A stretch of DNA of 42,311 bases from Candidatus Helarchaeota archaeon (lineage in GTDB: Archaea > Asgardarchaeota > Lokiarchaeia > Helarchaeales > HEL-GB-A), in contig JABXJT010000038.1 in the NCBI GenBank assembly GCA_013375455.1, forward strand, positions 1-42,311, in the 5' to 3' direction. This document shows, piece after piece, positions 34,953 through 42,311 of this stretch (position 1 is its first letter; the number at the start of each line of letters is the position of its first letter). The notes beneath the pieces are model-generated. The model had not been told where the DNA came from and searched no databases. It was given only the letters and a program-made list of their open reading frames with translations. Both the position numbers and the translations under genes were made by a program.

Positions 34953-35016
34953 CCAAAGCCCCACATGCTTGGCCACTACACTACCGGGCTATTTCAAAAG
35001 TATTTTTTTGTAAGAA

Positions 35017-35026
35017 ATTTTATAAG
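35017..35026 (-). promoter_or_regulatory. TATA-like box for tRNA-Gln
   Basis: On the minus strand CTTATAAAAT lies about 27-36 bases upstream of the tRNA 5' end, the normal archaeal TATA distance. A T-rich stretch (CTAATTTTTC) follows the tRNA 3' end and would serve as terminator. Confidence 0.5.
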
Positions 35027-35051
35027 ATTTTTAATTAAAAAATTTTCGATT

Positions 35052-35246
35052 TTATTCATCTGATATAATTTGAATTGCTTCTACTTCACACTGAATCTCG
35101 CACGCTTTACAATCCAGACATTCGCTCGGATTGACAATTTTAGTTTTTTTAGTTTCTTCATCTAACTCAAATACTGACACAGGGCATGCATCAATGCATG
35201 TCCCACATCCAGTACATTTTTCAAAGTCTATAGCTATTCTTGGCAT
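35052..35246 (-). CDS. 2[4Fe-4S] ferredoxin
   Basis: A 64-residue electron carrier. Eight cysteines are arranged as C-x2-C-x2-C-x3-CP (CTGCGTCIDACP) and C-x2-C-x2-C-x3-C (CLDCKACEIQC), which is the pattern for two [4Fe-4S] clusters. There is no extra domain. It is probably its own transcription unit, upstream of the tRNA on the same strand. It could serve oxidoreductases anywhere in the cell, so no specific partner is assigned. Confidence 0.93.
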   Translation of the reverse strand: MPRIAIDFEKCTGCGTCIDACPVSVFELDEETKKTKIVNPSECLDCKACEIQCEVEAIQIISDE

Positions 35247-35300
35247 CTTCCGTTCACGACATCTTTTCCTTATTTATCAAATCGCTTATATTCATACCGA

Positions 35301-35389
35301 ACTTTTTGTATTAACGTTTAAAATATATCTAGAACTTTATTTTTAAAATTAGTGGCGAGCTTATTTAAAATTTTGAAGGATAGAGAATT
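35301..35389. repeat. direct repeat, non-coding flank copy A
   Basis: This 89-base AT-rich stretch directly follows (on the minus strand) the decayed copy of the membrane/coiled-coil gene and is nearly identical to 36798-36886. I count two differences by eye, fewer per base than in the coding part of the same duplication. It holds no clear ORF. Confidence 0.8.
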
Positions 35390-35820
35390 TTATGATAGAA
35401 CTTCGCGGAGTTCAAAGAGTAATTTGTCAATCTTTGTTTTGGATTTCTTGTAACGATTAGTTAGATCTTTGGATAATTTTTGGTATGCGACAACACTGAT
35501 TTTTTTTCCGGGAGGGTAGAACTCGTTTGAAAATTACATAACTAGAACAAGTTACACCTAATATTATGAGAAAAAGGATGGTGCGAGCTAGAATATGAAA
35601 GTATGAGCTCGAATAATCAAATTCTAGTTCAATTATTTCGGAGTTATAGGAAGTTATATCAGTTTCATTGAATATGAGAATTAAACTGTTATCCACCGTA
35701 TTAATTGAATCTGATGATGGAAGTACGTAATTAACTGAGGTGTCTTTGGGCAAAATTATCGTTACATCGAATTTTTCTACCAACCAAGAAAATTCTCCGA
35801 AAAAGATATCGAGAGTTAAG
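35390..35820 (-). pseudogene. truncated, frameshifted copy of the membrane/coiled-coil gene at 36887-38647
   Basis: Read on the minus strand this segment starts inside the ectodomain (FFGEFSWLVEKFDVTIILPKD, matching LIGEIPCLVENYEITLILPKD of the neighbour) and continues through the membrane helix to KRVLPS. There about 330 bases of the neighbour are missing. After the deletion the C-terminal part (KKISVVAYQKLSKDL ... LREVLS, stop) is intact but in another frame. The signal peptide and most of the ectodomain are absent. A 108-residue frame within it (35457-35783) could still be read but is unlikely to be functional. The duplication brackets the methyltransferase gene. Confidence 0.82.
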
Positions 35821-35939
35821 AGACTATAAAAGAATTATCCAGACTATTGGTCACTAATATACTTTTTTACATAATCAATCATTTTCTTTGCTTTTTTTTT
35901 TATAATTTAATAGTCCCAGATACGAAATTTTATTTTCAA

Positions 35940-36740
35940 TTATAGGATTTTTACGTTAAACTGAGTTTTATCCATTCTGACTCCTTTAATAAACAATCGG
36001 GGATTGAAAACAACTAGAACTTTAGATAAATGATTGTAAATAGGTTTAGGGGTAATTTTTTGTAAAAATTCTTGAAGTTTAGAATAATAACCTCTGATAT
36101 GAATTTTTTTAAAAGATAATCGTTTTAATTCCCATAAATAAATGAAATAATTTCCTTTATTCCCTGATCTCTGAGATTTTCTATATTCGCGTTTAAGTAT
36201 AAATATTACAATTTTATAAATCAATCGACTTTTTTTAGCTAAAAACCGAATCAACCTCTTAATTCTATTGATGATATAAAGACGAATGTTATGAAAACTT
36301 ATTAAGTTAATTACATCTAAAATCATTATTCCATTCAAACTTAGACTATTTCTAATCTCATTCAAGGCTTTAAAACGATTAGGAATGAAAAAGAATGAAT
36401 GCAAACAAAAGATTTGATTAAAGCAATTTTTAAAAGGTAAATTTTCTGCATCTGCAGTAATTAAATTTAATCGTGTAAAATCAGAATCTAGTAAATCTCT
36501 AATTGAAAGGAGTATCTTATGACTAATATCCAAACCTACATAATTGATATTTGCTATTTCTAGAATTTTTTTAGCAAATCTACCTTCTCCTGCACATAAA
36601 TCCAAAATTAATTCATCATCTTTAGGGTGAAAGGATTTTAAGAAATCAATATCAGTTGGTTCAAATTTATCAAGGTTATTTCTTACCTTTTTAATATAGT
36701 CGGCATCATAACCGCTTTTAATAAAAAAACTTTTACTCAA
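35940..36740 (-). CDS. SAM-dependent class I methyltransferase
   Basis: A 266-residue methyltransferase of the Methyltransf_11 type. Motif I is LILDLCAGEGRFAKKI, the acidic end of strand 2 is VGLDISHKI, and ITADAENLPFKNCFNQIFCLHSF gives motifs II-III. The C-terminal third is basic (RIKRLIRFLAKKSRLIYK) and may contact membrane or nucleic acid. Substrate unknown. The first possible start is TTG 36740. It lies between the decayed and the intact copies of the membrane/coiled-coil gene, so it either was inserted there or was in place when the neighbour was duplicated. Its base composition is very AT-rich. Confidence 0.8.
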   Translation of the reverse strand: MSKSFFIKSGYDADYIKKVRNNLDKFEPTDIDFLKSFHPKDDELILDLCAGEGRFAKKILEIANINYVGLDISHKILLSIRDLLDSDFTRLNLITADAENLPFKNCFNQIFCLHSFFFIPNRFKALNEIRNSLSLNGIMILDVINLISFHNIRLYIINRIKRLIRFLAKKSRLIYKIVIFILKREYRKSQRSGNKGNYFIYLWELKRLSFKKIHIRGYYSKLQEFLQKITPKPIYNHLSKVLVVFNPRLFIKGVRMDKTQFNVKIL

Positions 36741-36797
36741 TTTTCAACCCAGAAAGGTATATTATCAATTAGTTATAAATAATTTTTGAATACATTT

Positions 36798-36886
36798 ACT
36801 TTTTGTATTAACGTTTAAAATATATCTAGAACTTTATTTTTAAAATTAGTAGCGAACTTATTTAAAATTTTGAAGGATAGAGAATT
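36798..36886. repeat. direct repeat, non-coding flank copy B
   Basis: The partner of 35301-35389, immediately after the stop of the intact membrane/coiled-coil gene on the minus strand. The two copies share almost the same sequence from ACTTTTTGTATTAACG to AGGATAGAGAATT. Confidence 0.8.
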
Positions 36887-38647
36887 TTATGATAGAATTT
36901 CGCGGAGTTCAAAGAGTAGCTTATCAATTTTAGTCTTAGATTTCTTGTGTCGATTGGCTAGGTCCTTAGATAATTTTTGGTATGCGACAACACTGATTTT
37001 TTTCCGGAGATAGCGTTGCTCTAAGTTATATAATCCATCTTTTGCGCTTTCTCTCTCTGCTTCATTTATTTCTAACTCATTTACTATTTGAGCAAATCGC
37101 CCACCTGCGTTTTTCAGGGTGGTTTTAAGTTCTTCAATGTCTTTATTTAACTCAAGGATCTTTCTTTCGGCTGTTTTACGTTGATTGCGATAAATTCGTT
37201 TCTTTATTTTTCTTCTTTTTAAATCCTCATCCAATTTTTCAATTTCCGAGACGAGGGATACCTTTTCTTCAAATAATGAGCAAAACTCCAGAAGAATTGG
37301 AGTGGGAACAACAGTCATGCGTTCGAATGCGCGCTCTTCAGCAGGAAGAACTCGCTTGAAGATTACATAACTGGAACAAGCTACCCCTAAAATTATGATA
37401 AATAAGAGTGGTTGAGCAAGAAAAGACAAGTATGATTGCGAATAATCAAATTCAAGTTCAATAACCATAGAATTATAAGAAGTTATATCGGTTTCATTAA
37501 ATATCAGGACCAAACTATTATCGACAGTATTAACCATATCAGCTGATGGAAGGAGATAATTTACTGAGGCATCTTTAGGCAGAATTAAGGTGATTTCATA
37601 ATTTTCAACTAAACAGGGTATTTCTCCAATGAGGATATCTAAATCTAATTTTATTTTATCACCATATCTTTGGGCATGATTAAGTAACGGAATCCGATAA
37701 CTCGCCCAATATATCGTAGTTTCACCTCGTTGTAATGTGTATCGCGATGCGTCGAAATCAATCGAGATAACTTCTGGGTTTTCCTCATTTTGCCAGTAAT
37801 TTAACGCCCCAAATTTATCAGCAATATATAGATCAGTAGCATCGGATGGAATGTTAAAGGAGAAGGTTGTTATGCGAAACTGCCCGTATGGCCCGAAATT
37901 CTCGATCATATATTCTTCTGCAATATGAAGGTATCCCCAAAGATCCACTCGAATCTCCCTTTTTACATAAGGGAATTTCACGGCGGAGAGGGTATAACTC
38001 CATCCGGAGGGTTCGGTTAGGTTATATCGACCGCTATAAGCAGTATTGTTGTTTTTAGTAACGGTGGTATTTGATGCTATAGTTAGCGTTGTCACATAAT
38101 TTTTATCATCGGGATCGTAAAAGGATATTTTCGGATCGCAAGTAATTGTAACTGTACAGTTTCGTATGTAATAGGGGGATGAGGGATACTTAACAAAATT
38201 GAAATTTATGTGTCCTTTTGAGCCATCGGGAAGGCTTTCGCCATAATCACTGACGATGTCTATAAATGTAATATTATTCTGAATCCAAACGGTATCTCCG
38301 CCATGAACGGGTGAATCTAGATATACACGCCACTTGATAAAGCCACTCCCATCGTATGGAAGGCGTTCGAATGCAAGTTTTTCAGAATCGCTGCTAAAAA
38401 CCTCAAAGGTTGCTATATTTGAAATAAATTGATATGGAACTGCGATGATTAATGATGAAAGAGGATCATCTCCAGTATTTATGAAGGTATATTCATCAGT
38501 CACTCTAATAATTTTATGATAGGTAATTTGGATTGTTCTATCTACTGAAACAACTTCAAAAGGATCGTTGGTAGCGGAGGCGGGTTGTATGAGAAATCCT
38601 AACAAGAATGAGAGGCAGAGGCACGTAATTATAAACTGCTTTTTCAA
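36887..38647 (-). CDS. membrane protein with beta-rich ectodomain and cytoplasmic coiled coil
   Basis: A 586-residue protein. It has a signal peptide (QFIITCLCLSFLLGFL then QPASA), a beta-rich ectodomain of about 370 residues with several N-x-S/T sites, one membrane helix (LLFIIILGVACSSYVIF), and a cytoplasmic part of about 160 residues rich in Lys, Arg and Glu that should form a coiled coil (SEIEKLDEDLKRRKIKKRI). The end (NLEQRYLRKKISVVAYQKL) resembles a SHOCT-like motif. I do not recognise the ectodomain. The TTG start is supported by GAGGTT shortly upstream and a TATA-like box at 38691-38698. It could act as a surface receptor or link surface and cytoplasm. Confidence 0.72.
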   Translation of the reverse strand: MKKQFIITCLCLSFLLGFLIQPASATNDPFEVVSVDRTIQITYHKIIRVTDEYTFINTGDDPLSSLIIAVPYQFISNIATFEVFSSDSEKLAFERLPYDGSGFIKWRVYLDSPVHGGDTVWIQNNITFIDIVSDYGESLPDGSKGHINFNFVKYPSSPYYIRNCTVTITCDPKISFYDPDDKNYVTTLTIASNTTVTKNNNTAYSGRYNLTEPSGWSYTLSAVKFPYVKREIRVDLWGYLHIAEEYMIENFGPYGQFRITTFSFNIPSDATDLYIADKFGALNYWQNEENPEVISIDFDASRYTLQRGETTIYWASYRIPLLNHAQRYGDKIKLDLDILIGEIPCLVENYEITLILPKDASVNYLLPSADMVNTVDNSLVLIFNETDITSYNSMVIELEFDYSQSYLSFLAQPLLFIIILGVACSSYVIFKRVLPAEERAFERMTVVPTPILLEFCSLFEEKVSLVSEIEKLDEDLKRRKIKKRIYRNQRKTAERKILELNKDIEELKTTLKNAGGRFAQIVNELEINEAERESAKDGLYNLEQRYLRKKISVVAYQKLSKDLANRHKKSKTKIDKLLFELREILS

Positions 38648-38690
38648 AGATTTAACCTCAGCTACTTCTGCTGTCTTTAGAACTCCTTGA

Positions 38691-38698
38691 ATATAAAA
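38691..38698 (-). promoter_or_regulatory. TATA-like box for the membrane/coiled-coil gene
   Basis: TTTTATAT on the minus strand, about 45 bases upstream of the TTG start at 38647. Transcription would begin near 38666 and leave a short leader holding the GAGGTT ribosome binding site (38655-38660). Confidence 0.4.
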
Positions 38699-38845
38699 CC
38701 AATCCTAAGTTAAAGTACTTTTGGTGCAAACCATTTAAATTTTGCTTTTTCAACAAAATTTCGGAATCTGCAATAAAAGATAAATAATTGACTCAAAAGG
38801 TTAATTTAAAAGTTTATTTAAAAAAAAGCAACGGAGCCTATAACT

Positions 38846-39970
38846 ATGAAAATACCTCCTGCGAAGCCTTGGTTTCCTCAAGAAGATCTTACAAAGATAT
38901 TAGCAGATATAAAAAGTGTAATGGAAAGCGGAATGCTGACATTACATAAAGTTACAAAACAATTTGAATCTAAATATGCTGAATATTGTGGAACAAAATA
39001 TGCCATTGCTGTAAATTCTGGTACAAGTGCACTAGAAATTTCACTAAGAAGTTTAAAAATCGAATCTGGAGACGAGGTGATAGTTCCAACTAATACGTTT
39101 ATTGCAACACCTAATTCCGTGATTTTTGCTACAGGGAAGCCCGTTTTTGCCGATATCGATCGAAAAACGCTGTGCCTTGATCCTGAAGATTTGAAGGAGC
39201 ACATCACCCCAAAAACGAAGGGCGTCATTATAGTTCATATTGGAGGATTAATTACGCCAAACATAAAAGCCATTCAGGAAATTTGTGAAGACCATTCATT
39301 ATTTTTAATTGAAGACGCAGCTCATGCTCAAGGGAGTGAATTCAACGGTAAAAAAGCGGGAACTTTTGGAGTTATGGCCGGATTTTCCTTTTATCCAACG
39401 AAAGTGATGACTTCTGCAGAAGGCGGTGTAATCACGACAAATGTGGAAGAATATACAAATTTCTCCAGAACTTTACGCGATCAAGGTAAAAGTGGTTTTT
39501 TGAGTGGAGAAATAGTTGAACTTGGATATAATTGGAGGATGAGTGAAGTCCATGCAGTTATTGCATTATACCAATTAAATAGATTGGAAGAGTTTATAAG
39601 TAACAGAGAAAAGATTGCTAAAATTTACGATAGTGAACTTTCTAAAATTAAAGAAATAACCCCTCTTGAGATTCCCAAAATTTGTAGGAGTAATTTTTAT
39701 AAATATATTGCTTTTATTGATGATTCTATTGATAAAGAGAAGTTTAAAAAAGGATTAAAAGAAAATTTTACAGTATCTTTATCAGGGGGAGTTTATGATA
39801 TTCCATGCCATCTCCAGCCTCTATATAAAAAATTATATGATTATTCAGAGGGAATGCTTCCAGTTGCAGAAAAAATACTACCAAAACATTTTTGCCTCCC
39901 AGTTTATTCGGACATGACAGAAGAGAATGCAAATTACGTCACGAATTCTATAAGGAAGGTGATCGGATGA
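38846..39970 (+). CDS. DegT/DnrJ/EryC1/StrS-type sugar aminotransferase
   Basis: A 374-residue PLP enzyme that puts an amino group on a keto-sugar nucleotide. Landmarks are AVNSGTSALEISLRSL, DEVIVPTNTFIATPNSVIF, LIEDAAHAQGSEFNGKKAG, and the PLP Lys in FSFYPTKVMTSAEGG. The start is ATG 38846 with GGAG nine bases before it. Its stop overlaps the start of the epimerase gene (ATGA), so they are co-translated. The 3-amino- or 4-amino-sugar made is not known; it could provide the amine that the acyltransferase at 22.5 kb or the formyltransferase at 1.8 kb needs. Confidence 0.9.
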   Translation: MKIPPAKPWFPQEDLTKILADIKSVMESGMLTLHKVTKQFESKYAEYCGTKYAIAVNSGTSALEISLRSLKIESGDEVIVPTNTFIATPNSVIFATGKPVFADIDRKTLCLDPEDLKEHITPKTKGVIIVHIGGLITPNIKAIQEICEDHSLFLIEDAAHAQGSEFNGKKAGTFGVMAGFSFYPTKVMTSAEGGVITTNVEEYTNFSRTLRDQGKSGFLSGEIVELGYNWRMSEVHAVIALYQLNRLEEFISNREKIAKIYDSELSKIKEITPLEIPKICRSNFYKYIAFIDDSIDKEKFKKGLKENFTVSLSGGVYDIPCHLQPLYKKLYDYSEGMLPVAEKILPKHFCLPVYSDMTEENANYVTNSIRKVIG

Positions 39971-40866
39971 GAGTTCTTGTTACAGGAGGAACCGGGTTCA
40001 TAGGGTCGCATCTAGTAGATCAATTAATCGAAAAAGGGCATAATGTGACAATTTTAGACCAGAGGGATCCTAAAAGAGAAGATTCAAATTTTATTAATTG
40101 TGATATTCTAGATATTGAGGGATTAAAAAAAGGGCTTCAAGATATCGATGTTGTTTATCATTTAGCAGCAGTTTCAAACGTGAATAATGTTTATCAAGAA
40201 CCGATTAATTCTGTGGAGATTAATTCGACTGGTACAGTAAAAATTTTAGAGGCAGCAAGACAAACTGATGTGTCTAGAGTTATTTTTGCAAGTACAGTAT
40301 GGGTCTATAGTGGTTTAGTTACAGATGAATTAATTACTGAAAAAATTTTACTCAAACCTGCTGAGCACTTGTATTCAGCAACGAAAATTGCATCTGAATA
40401 TTATTGCATTAGTTATTGGGAATTATATCAAATACCATATACCATTTTGCGTTATGGAATACCTTATGGTCCACGGGCTAGAAAGGGGACAGTCTTTCCA
40501 ATTTTTGTGGGAAATGCTTTAGCTGGAAAACCGCTATTTATTTTTGGAAAAGGCGATCAATTTAGACAATTCATTTATGTCACTGATTTAGCTACTGGAA
40601 ACGTAGCAGCATTAAATGAAAAGGCTAAAAATCAAATATATAACATTACAGGCTATCAAAAAATAACAGTAAAAATGATTGCTGAAAAAGTTAAAGAACT
40701 CATTGATGATGTCAAAATAGAATATAAAGAAGCGAGGACTGCTGACTATAAAGGAGTTAGTATTTCGATTGAAAAAGCAAAAAAGGAACTTGGCTGGGAA
40801 CCTAAAATCCCATTTAAAAAAGGTATAGAAATGTATATTGAATGGTATAAAAAATTTGTCGATTAA
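39967..40866 (+). CDS. NAD-dependent sugar nucleotide epimerase/dehydratase
   Basis: A 299-residue extended short-chain dehydrogenase. The nucleotide-binding motif is VTGGTGFIGSHLVDQL, followed by VVYHLAAVSNV, FASTVWVYSG and the catalytic YSATK. The start at ATG 39967 overlaps the aminotransferase stop (ATGA), which is better than an earlier in-frame start at 39892 inside the aminotransferase gene. It acts on the same sugar pathway as the aminotransferase; the precise reaction (4-epimerase, 4,6-dehydratase or reductase) cannot be fixed from motifs. Confidence 0.88.
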   Translation: MRVLVTGGTGFIGSHLVDQLIEKGHNVTILDQRDPKREDSNFINCDILDIEGLKKGLQDIDVVYHLAAVSNVNNVYQEPINSVEINSTGTVKILEAARQTDVSRVIFASTVWVYSGLVTDELITEKILLKPAEHLYSATKIASEYYCISYWELYQIPYTILRYGIPYGPRARKGTVFPIFVGNALAGKPLFIFGKGDQFRQFIYVTDLATGNVAALNEKAKNQIYNITGYQKITVKMIAEKVKELIDDVKIEYKEARTADYKGVSISIEKAKKELGWEPKIPFKKGIEMYIEWYKKFVD

Positions 40867-40929
40867 CATAGATTTCTTATACCATTTAAAAGCAAATTTA
40901 AGAAATTTCAATTATTAAAGGAATAATTA

Positions 40930-41829
40930 ATGATTTATATGAAATATTCGGCGGTAATCGTCAGTTTTAATCAAAAAAAAGCCGTACAAAGGGCAATTGA
41001 ATCAGTTCTAAAACAAACTATATTACCAAGTGAGTTTATTATAGTTGATAATAATTCAACAGATGGTACAATTTACCTTTTATTAAAATATAAGAAGAAA
41101 TACTCGTATTTTAGGATTTTTCGATCTCGATTAAATCTTGAAACGTGTAGAGGGATTAATATTGGGGTGAATTTAGCAAAAAATTCAATAATTTTTAATA
41201 TGGACTATGACTCAGAATTGATGAATGAGAATTGGGTAGAATTAGCCTTTGAAAAACTAAAGAAAAATCGAGTGGCATTGGTCTGGGGCACATCAAATCA
41301 AGGAAATGCTCCAAATTTTAGGTATGATAATTTTGTTGGTTCAGCCATTCTATTTAAGAAAAATATATACAATCAAGTTGGAGGGTTTCCAGAGGATTTT
41401 TTCATATATGATAATGAATTAGATCTTACTACTCGACATTACATTACGGGATACTATCCATACTTTTATGAAAAAAAAGACGTGAAACATGGGTTACCAG
41501 CTGCAGAGCAATCACACATTATTAATAAAGGAAAGTTATATACTTATTATGATTTAAGCAATCGTCTATTCATCTATTGGAAATATTATCCACCTTATTT
41601 GGCCCTTTTACTTTCTATATTTCATTTTATCCAAGTAATGAAACATTATACCGTATTTTTCAATGAATATCGAGCACCATTTCTAGGATTAAAACGATTT
41701 TTTAACAACTTTTATCGAAGTGTCCTGAAAAAAAGAGAGCGATTATCCTTGAAAAAGTGTTTTCAAATTTGTTATAGGCAACAATACCCACAAATAATTT
41801 ATCGTTTTCTGCAAACAGTCTATCGATGA
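40930..41829 (+). CDS. family 2 glycosyltransferase
   Basis: A 299-residue GT-A-fold transferase. It starts with SAVIVSFNQKKAVQRAIES, then FIIVDNNSTDGT, the DxD motif in IFNMDYDSELM, and VGGFPEDFFIYDNELDLTTR, which is typical of rhamnosyl- and related GT2 enzymes. The C-terminal part is rich in aromatic and basic residues and may sit on the membrane. Starts ATG 40930 or ATG 40939. It follows the epimerase gene and precedes a GT4 gene in the same direction. Confidence 0.88.
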   Translation: MIYMKYSAVIVSFNQKKAVQRAIESVLKQTILPSEFIIVDNNSTDGTIYLLLKYKKKYSYFRIFRSRLNLETCRGINIGVNLAKNSIIFNMDYDSELMNENWVELAFEKLKKNRVALVWGTSNQGNAPNFRYDNFVGSAILFKKNIYNQVGGFPEDFFIYDNELDLTTRHYITGYYPYFYEKKDVKHGLPAAEQSHIINKGKLYTYYDLSNRLFIYWKYYPPYLALLLSIFHFIQVMKHYTVFFNEYRAPFLGLKRFFNNFYRSVLKKRERLSLKKCFQICYRQQYPQIIYRFLQTVYR

Positions 41830-41844
41830 GTACGGAAGGATATT

Positions 41845-42311
41845 ATGCATATTTTATGTGTTGGTGGGTTTCATTATCCGGGATCTTTCGGGGATTCTTA
41901 TAGAATTCCAGTCCTAGCACAATACCTAATAAAAAGGGGTATTAAGGTAAGCTTTTTATTGTGTACCTCTCCAAGAGAGGATAAATTTCAGGGAAAAGAA
42001 ATTATAAACCAAATTGAAATAAATAGAGTTTTTTCAATTTTATACCATAAAAAAATAAGCACCAAATATCTTCAATATAGAAAATTGTTAGATTTAATAC
42101 CTAACACCTTTAGAATGATCAGAAAATTACACCAATTAATAAAAATTGAGAATATCGATATAGTATTAGGTTTCATGCCACGAATGTTAGGAGGGTTTTC
42201 GGCTTCATTCAGTAAAAGATATAATTTACCTTTTATACTTGATGTCTCAGATTTTGAACATTATACTCCATTCCGAAGACCCTTTCGGCGAATAGATCGT
42301 AAAGCTATTTT
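41845..42311 (+). CDS. family 4-like glycosyltransferase, N-terminal part
   Basis: The frame begins at ATG 41845 behind GGAAGGA and stays open to the window end (155 codons). The protein starts MHILCVGGFHYPGSFGDSYR, has VLAQYLIKRGIKVSFLL, a middle IENIDIVLGFMPRMLGG and LPFILDVSDFEHY, which match the N-terminal GT-B half of family 4 glycosyltransferases. The nucleotide-sugar-binding half lies outside the window. It belongs to the same glycan cluster as the GT2 gene 15 bases upstream. Confidence 0.75.
   Translation, partial: MHILCVGGFHYPGSFGDSYRIPVLAQYLIKRGIKVSFLLCTSPREDKFQGKEIINQIEINRVFSILYHKKISTKYLQYRKLLDLIPNTFRMIRKLHQLIKIENIDIVLGFMPRMLGGFSASFSKRYNLPFILDVSDFEHYTPFRRPFRRIDRKAI

Larger units (their letters stand above)
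34871..34990 (-). tRNA. tRNA-Gln (TTG), interrupted by two introns
   Basis: Read on the minus strand, the sequence folds as a tRNA only when two insertions are removed. The acceptor stem is AGCCCGG/CCGGGCT with discriminator A; the D arm is GTGT/GCAT with two G-T pairs; the anticodon stem is TGGGG/CCCCG; the loop after splicing is CTTTGGA (anticodon TTG, Gln); the T arm is CTCGG-TTCGACC-CCGAG. The mature length is 73 bases before CCA; CCA is not encoded. The introns are 16 bases (after position 37) and 31 bases (between positions 53 and 54), and both boundaries lie in bulge-helix-bulge motifs. This supports a splicing endonuclease of archaeal type. Confidence 0.93.

Noticed and set aside
35457..35783. 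A separate small membrane protein gene of 108 codons
   Set aside because: It matches the middle of the neighbouring membrane/coiled-coil gene, lacks its signal peptide, and runs into a deletion and frameshift, so it is treated as part of a pseudogene.
34871..36886. Integrated element at the tRNA
   Set aside because: There is no integrase and no second copy of the tRNA 3' end nearby, so the closeness of a tRNA, a pseudogene and a duplication is not enough.
21052..38798. AATTGACTCAAAA occurs at both 21052-21064 and 38786-38798, each ahead of a sugar-nucleotide gene
   Set aside because: In DNA this AT-rich a shared 13-mer is expected many times by chance, and the flanking bases do not match well; the two distances to the start codons also differ.
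1..42311. Mobile elements, CRISPR arrays, rRNA genes
   Set aside because: No transposase, integrase, Cas protein, regularly spaced repeat or rRNA sequence was seen; the only notable repeats are the tandem gene duplication and the repeats within the surface protein.

Overview
The window is archaeal. It carries a hypusine-type translation factor aIF5A, the rRNA nuclease Nob1, FEN-1 with a PCNA-binding tail, an archaeal/bacterial-type inositol-1-phosphate synthase, a WecA/Alg7-type membrane sugar-phosphate transferase, and a tRNA split by two introns that both fold as bulge-helix-bulge motifs. Starts are often TTG or GTG behind a purine-rich ribosome binding site, and TATA-like boxes can be seen. 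The Roadblock/LC7 protein, the six-CxxC B-box-like protein with a PH-like domain, AT-rich DNA and many membrane/coiled-coil proteins fit an Asgard (Promethearchaeota, Lokiarchaeia-like) genome best. That assignment is an inference and is not proven by this sequence alone.

Layout. 1-7.4 kb: Roadblock tail, PAC2 chaperone plus Hsp20, an overlapping sugar deacetylase/formyltransferase pair, then aIF5A, an inositol-phosphatase family enzyme, a kinase-fold protein lacking its catalytic Asp, Nob1 and FEN-1. 7.4-13.5 kb: two very large secreted, sequon-rich surface proteins on the minus strand. 13.7-21 kb: B3/4-domain protein, polytopic membrane protein, PyrF, Ino1, acyl-CoA dehydrogenase, phosphoesterase and the B-box/PH-like protein. 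21-26 kb: glycan precursor genes (nucleotide-sugar dehydrogenase, hexapeptide acyltransferase, NodB-like deacetylase, GlcNAc-1-P transferase type enzyme). 26-34.7 kb: a very AT-rich block with a Trm112-like protein, a second acyltransferase, a MaoC hydratase, and an operon of acyl carrier protein, AMP ligase, iron-type alcohol dehydrogenase, LuxE and LuxC, with a divergent phosphopantetheinyl transferase. 34.8-38.7 kb: twice-interrupted tRNA-Gln, ferredoxin, and a membrane/coiled-coil protein with a decayed tandem copy. 38.8-42.3 kb: DegT aminotransferase, sugar epimerase, and two glycosyltransferases, the last cut by the window edge.

How it fits together. Much of the window looks like surface glycan making: activated sugars are oxidised, aminated, acylated or formylated, deacetylated, loaded on a polyprenyl carrier and extended, while the large surface proteins rich in N-x-S/T sites are obvious acceptors. 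The most unusual part is the ACP-ligase-ADH-LuxE-LuxC-PPTase block. It is a bacterial-style carrier-protein and acyl-reduction module with no luciferase and no ketosynthase in view. It may make an acyl, aldehyde or alcohol group for lipids or glycans.

No transposase, CRISPR array or rRNA was seen. No gene-free stretch exceeds about 300 bases.
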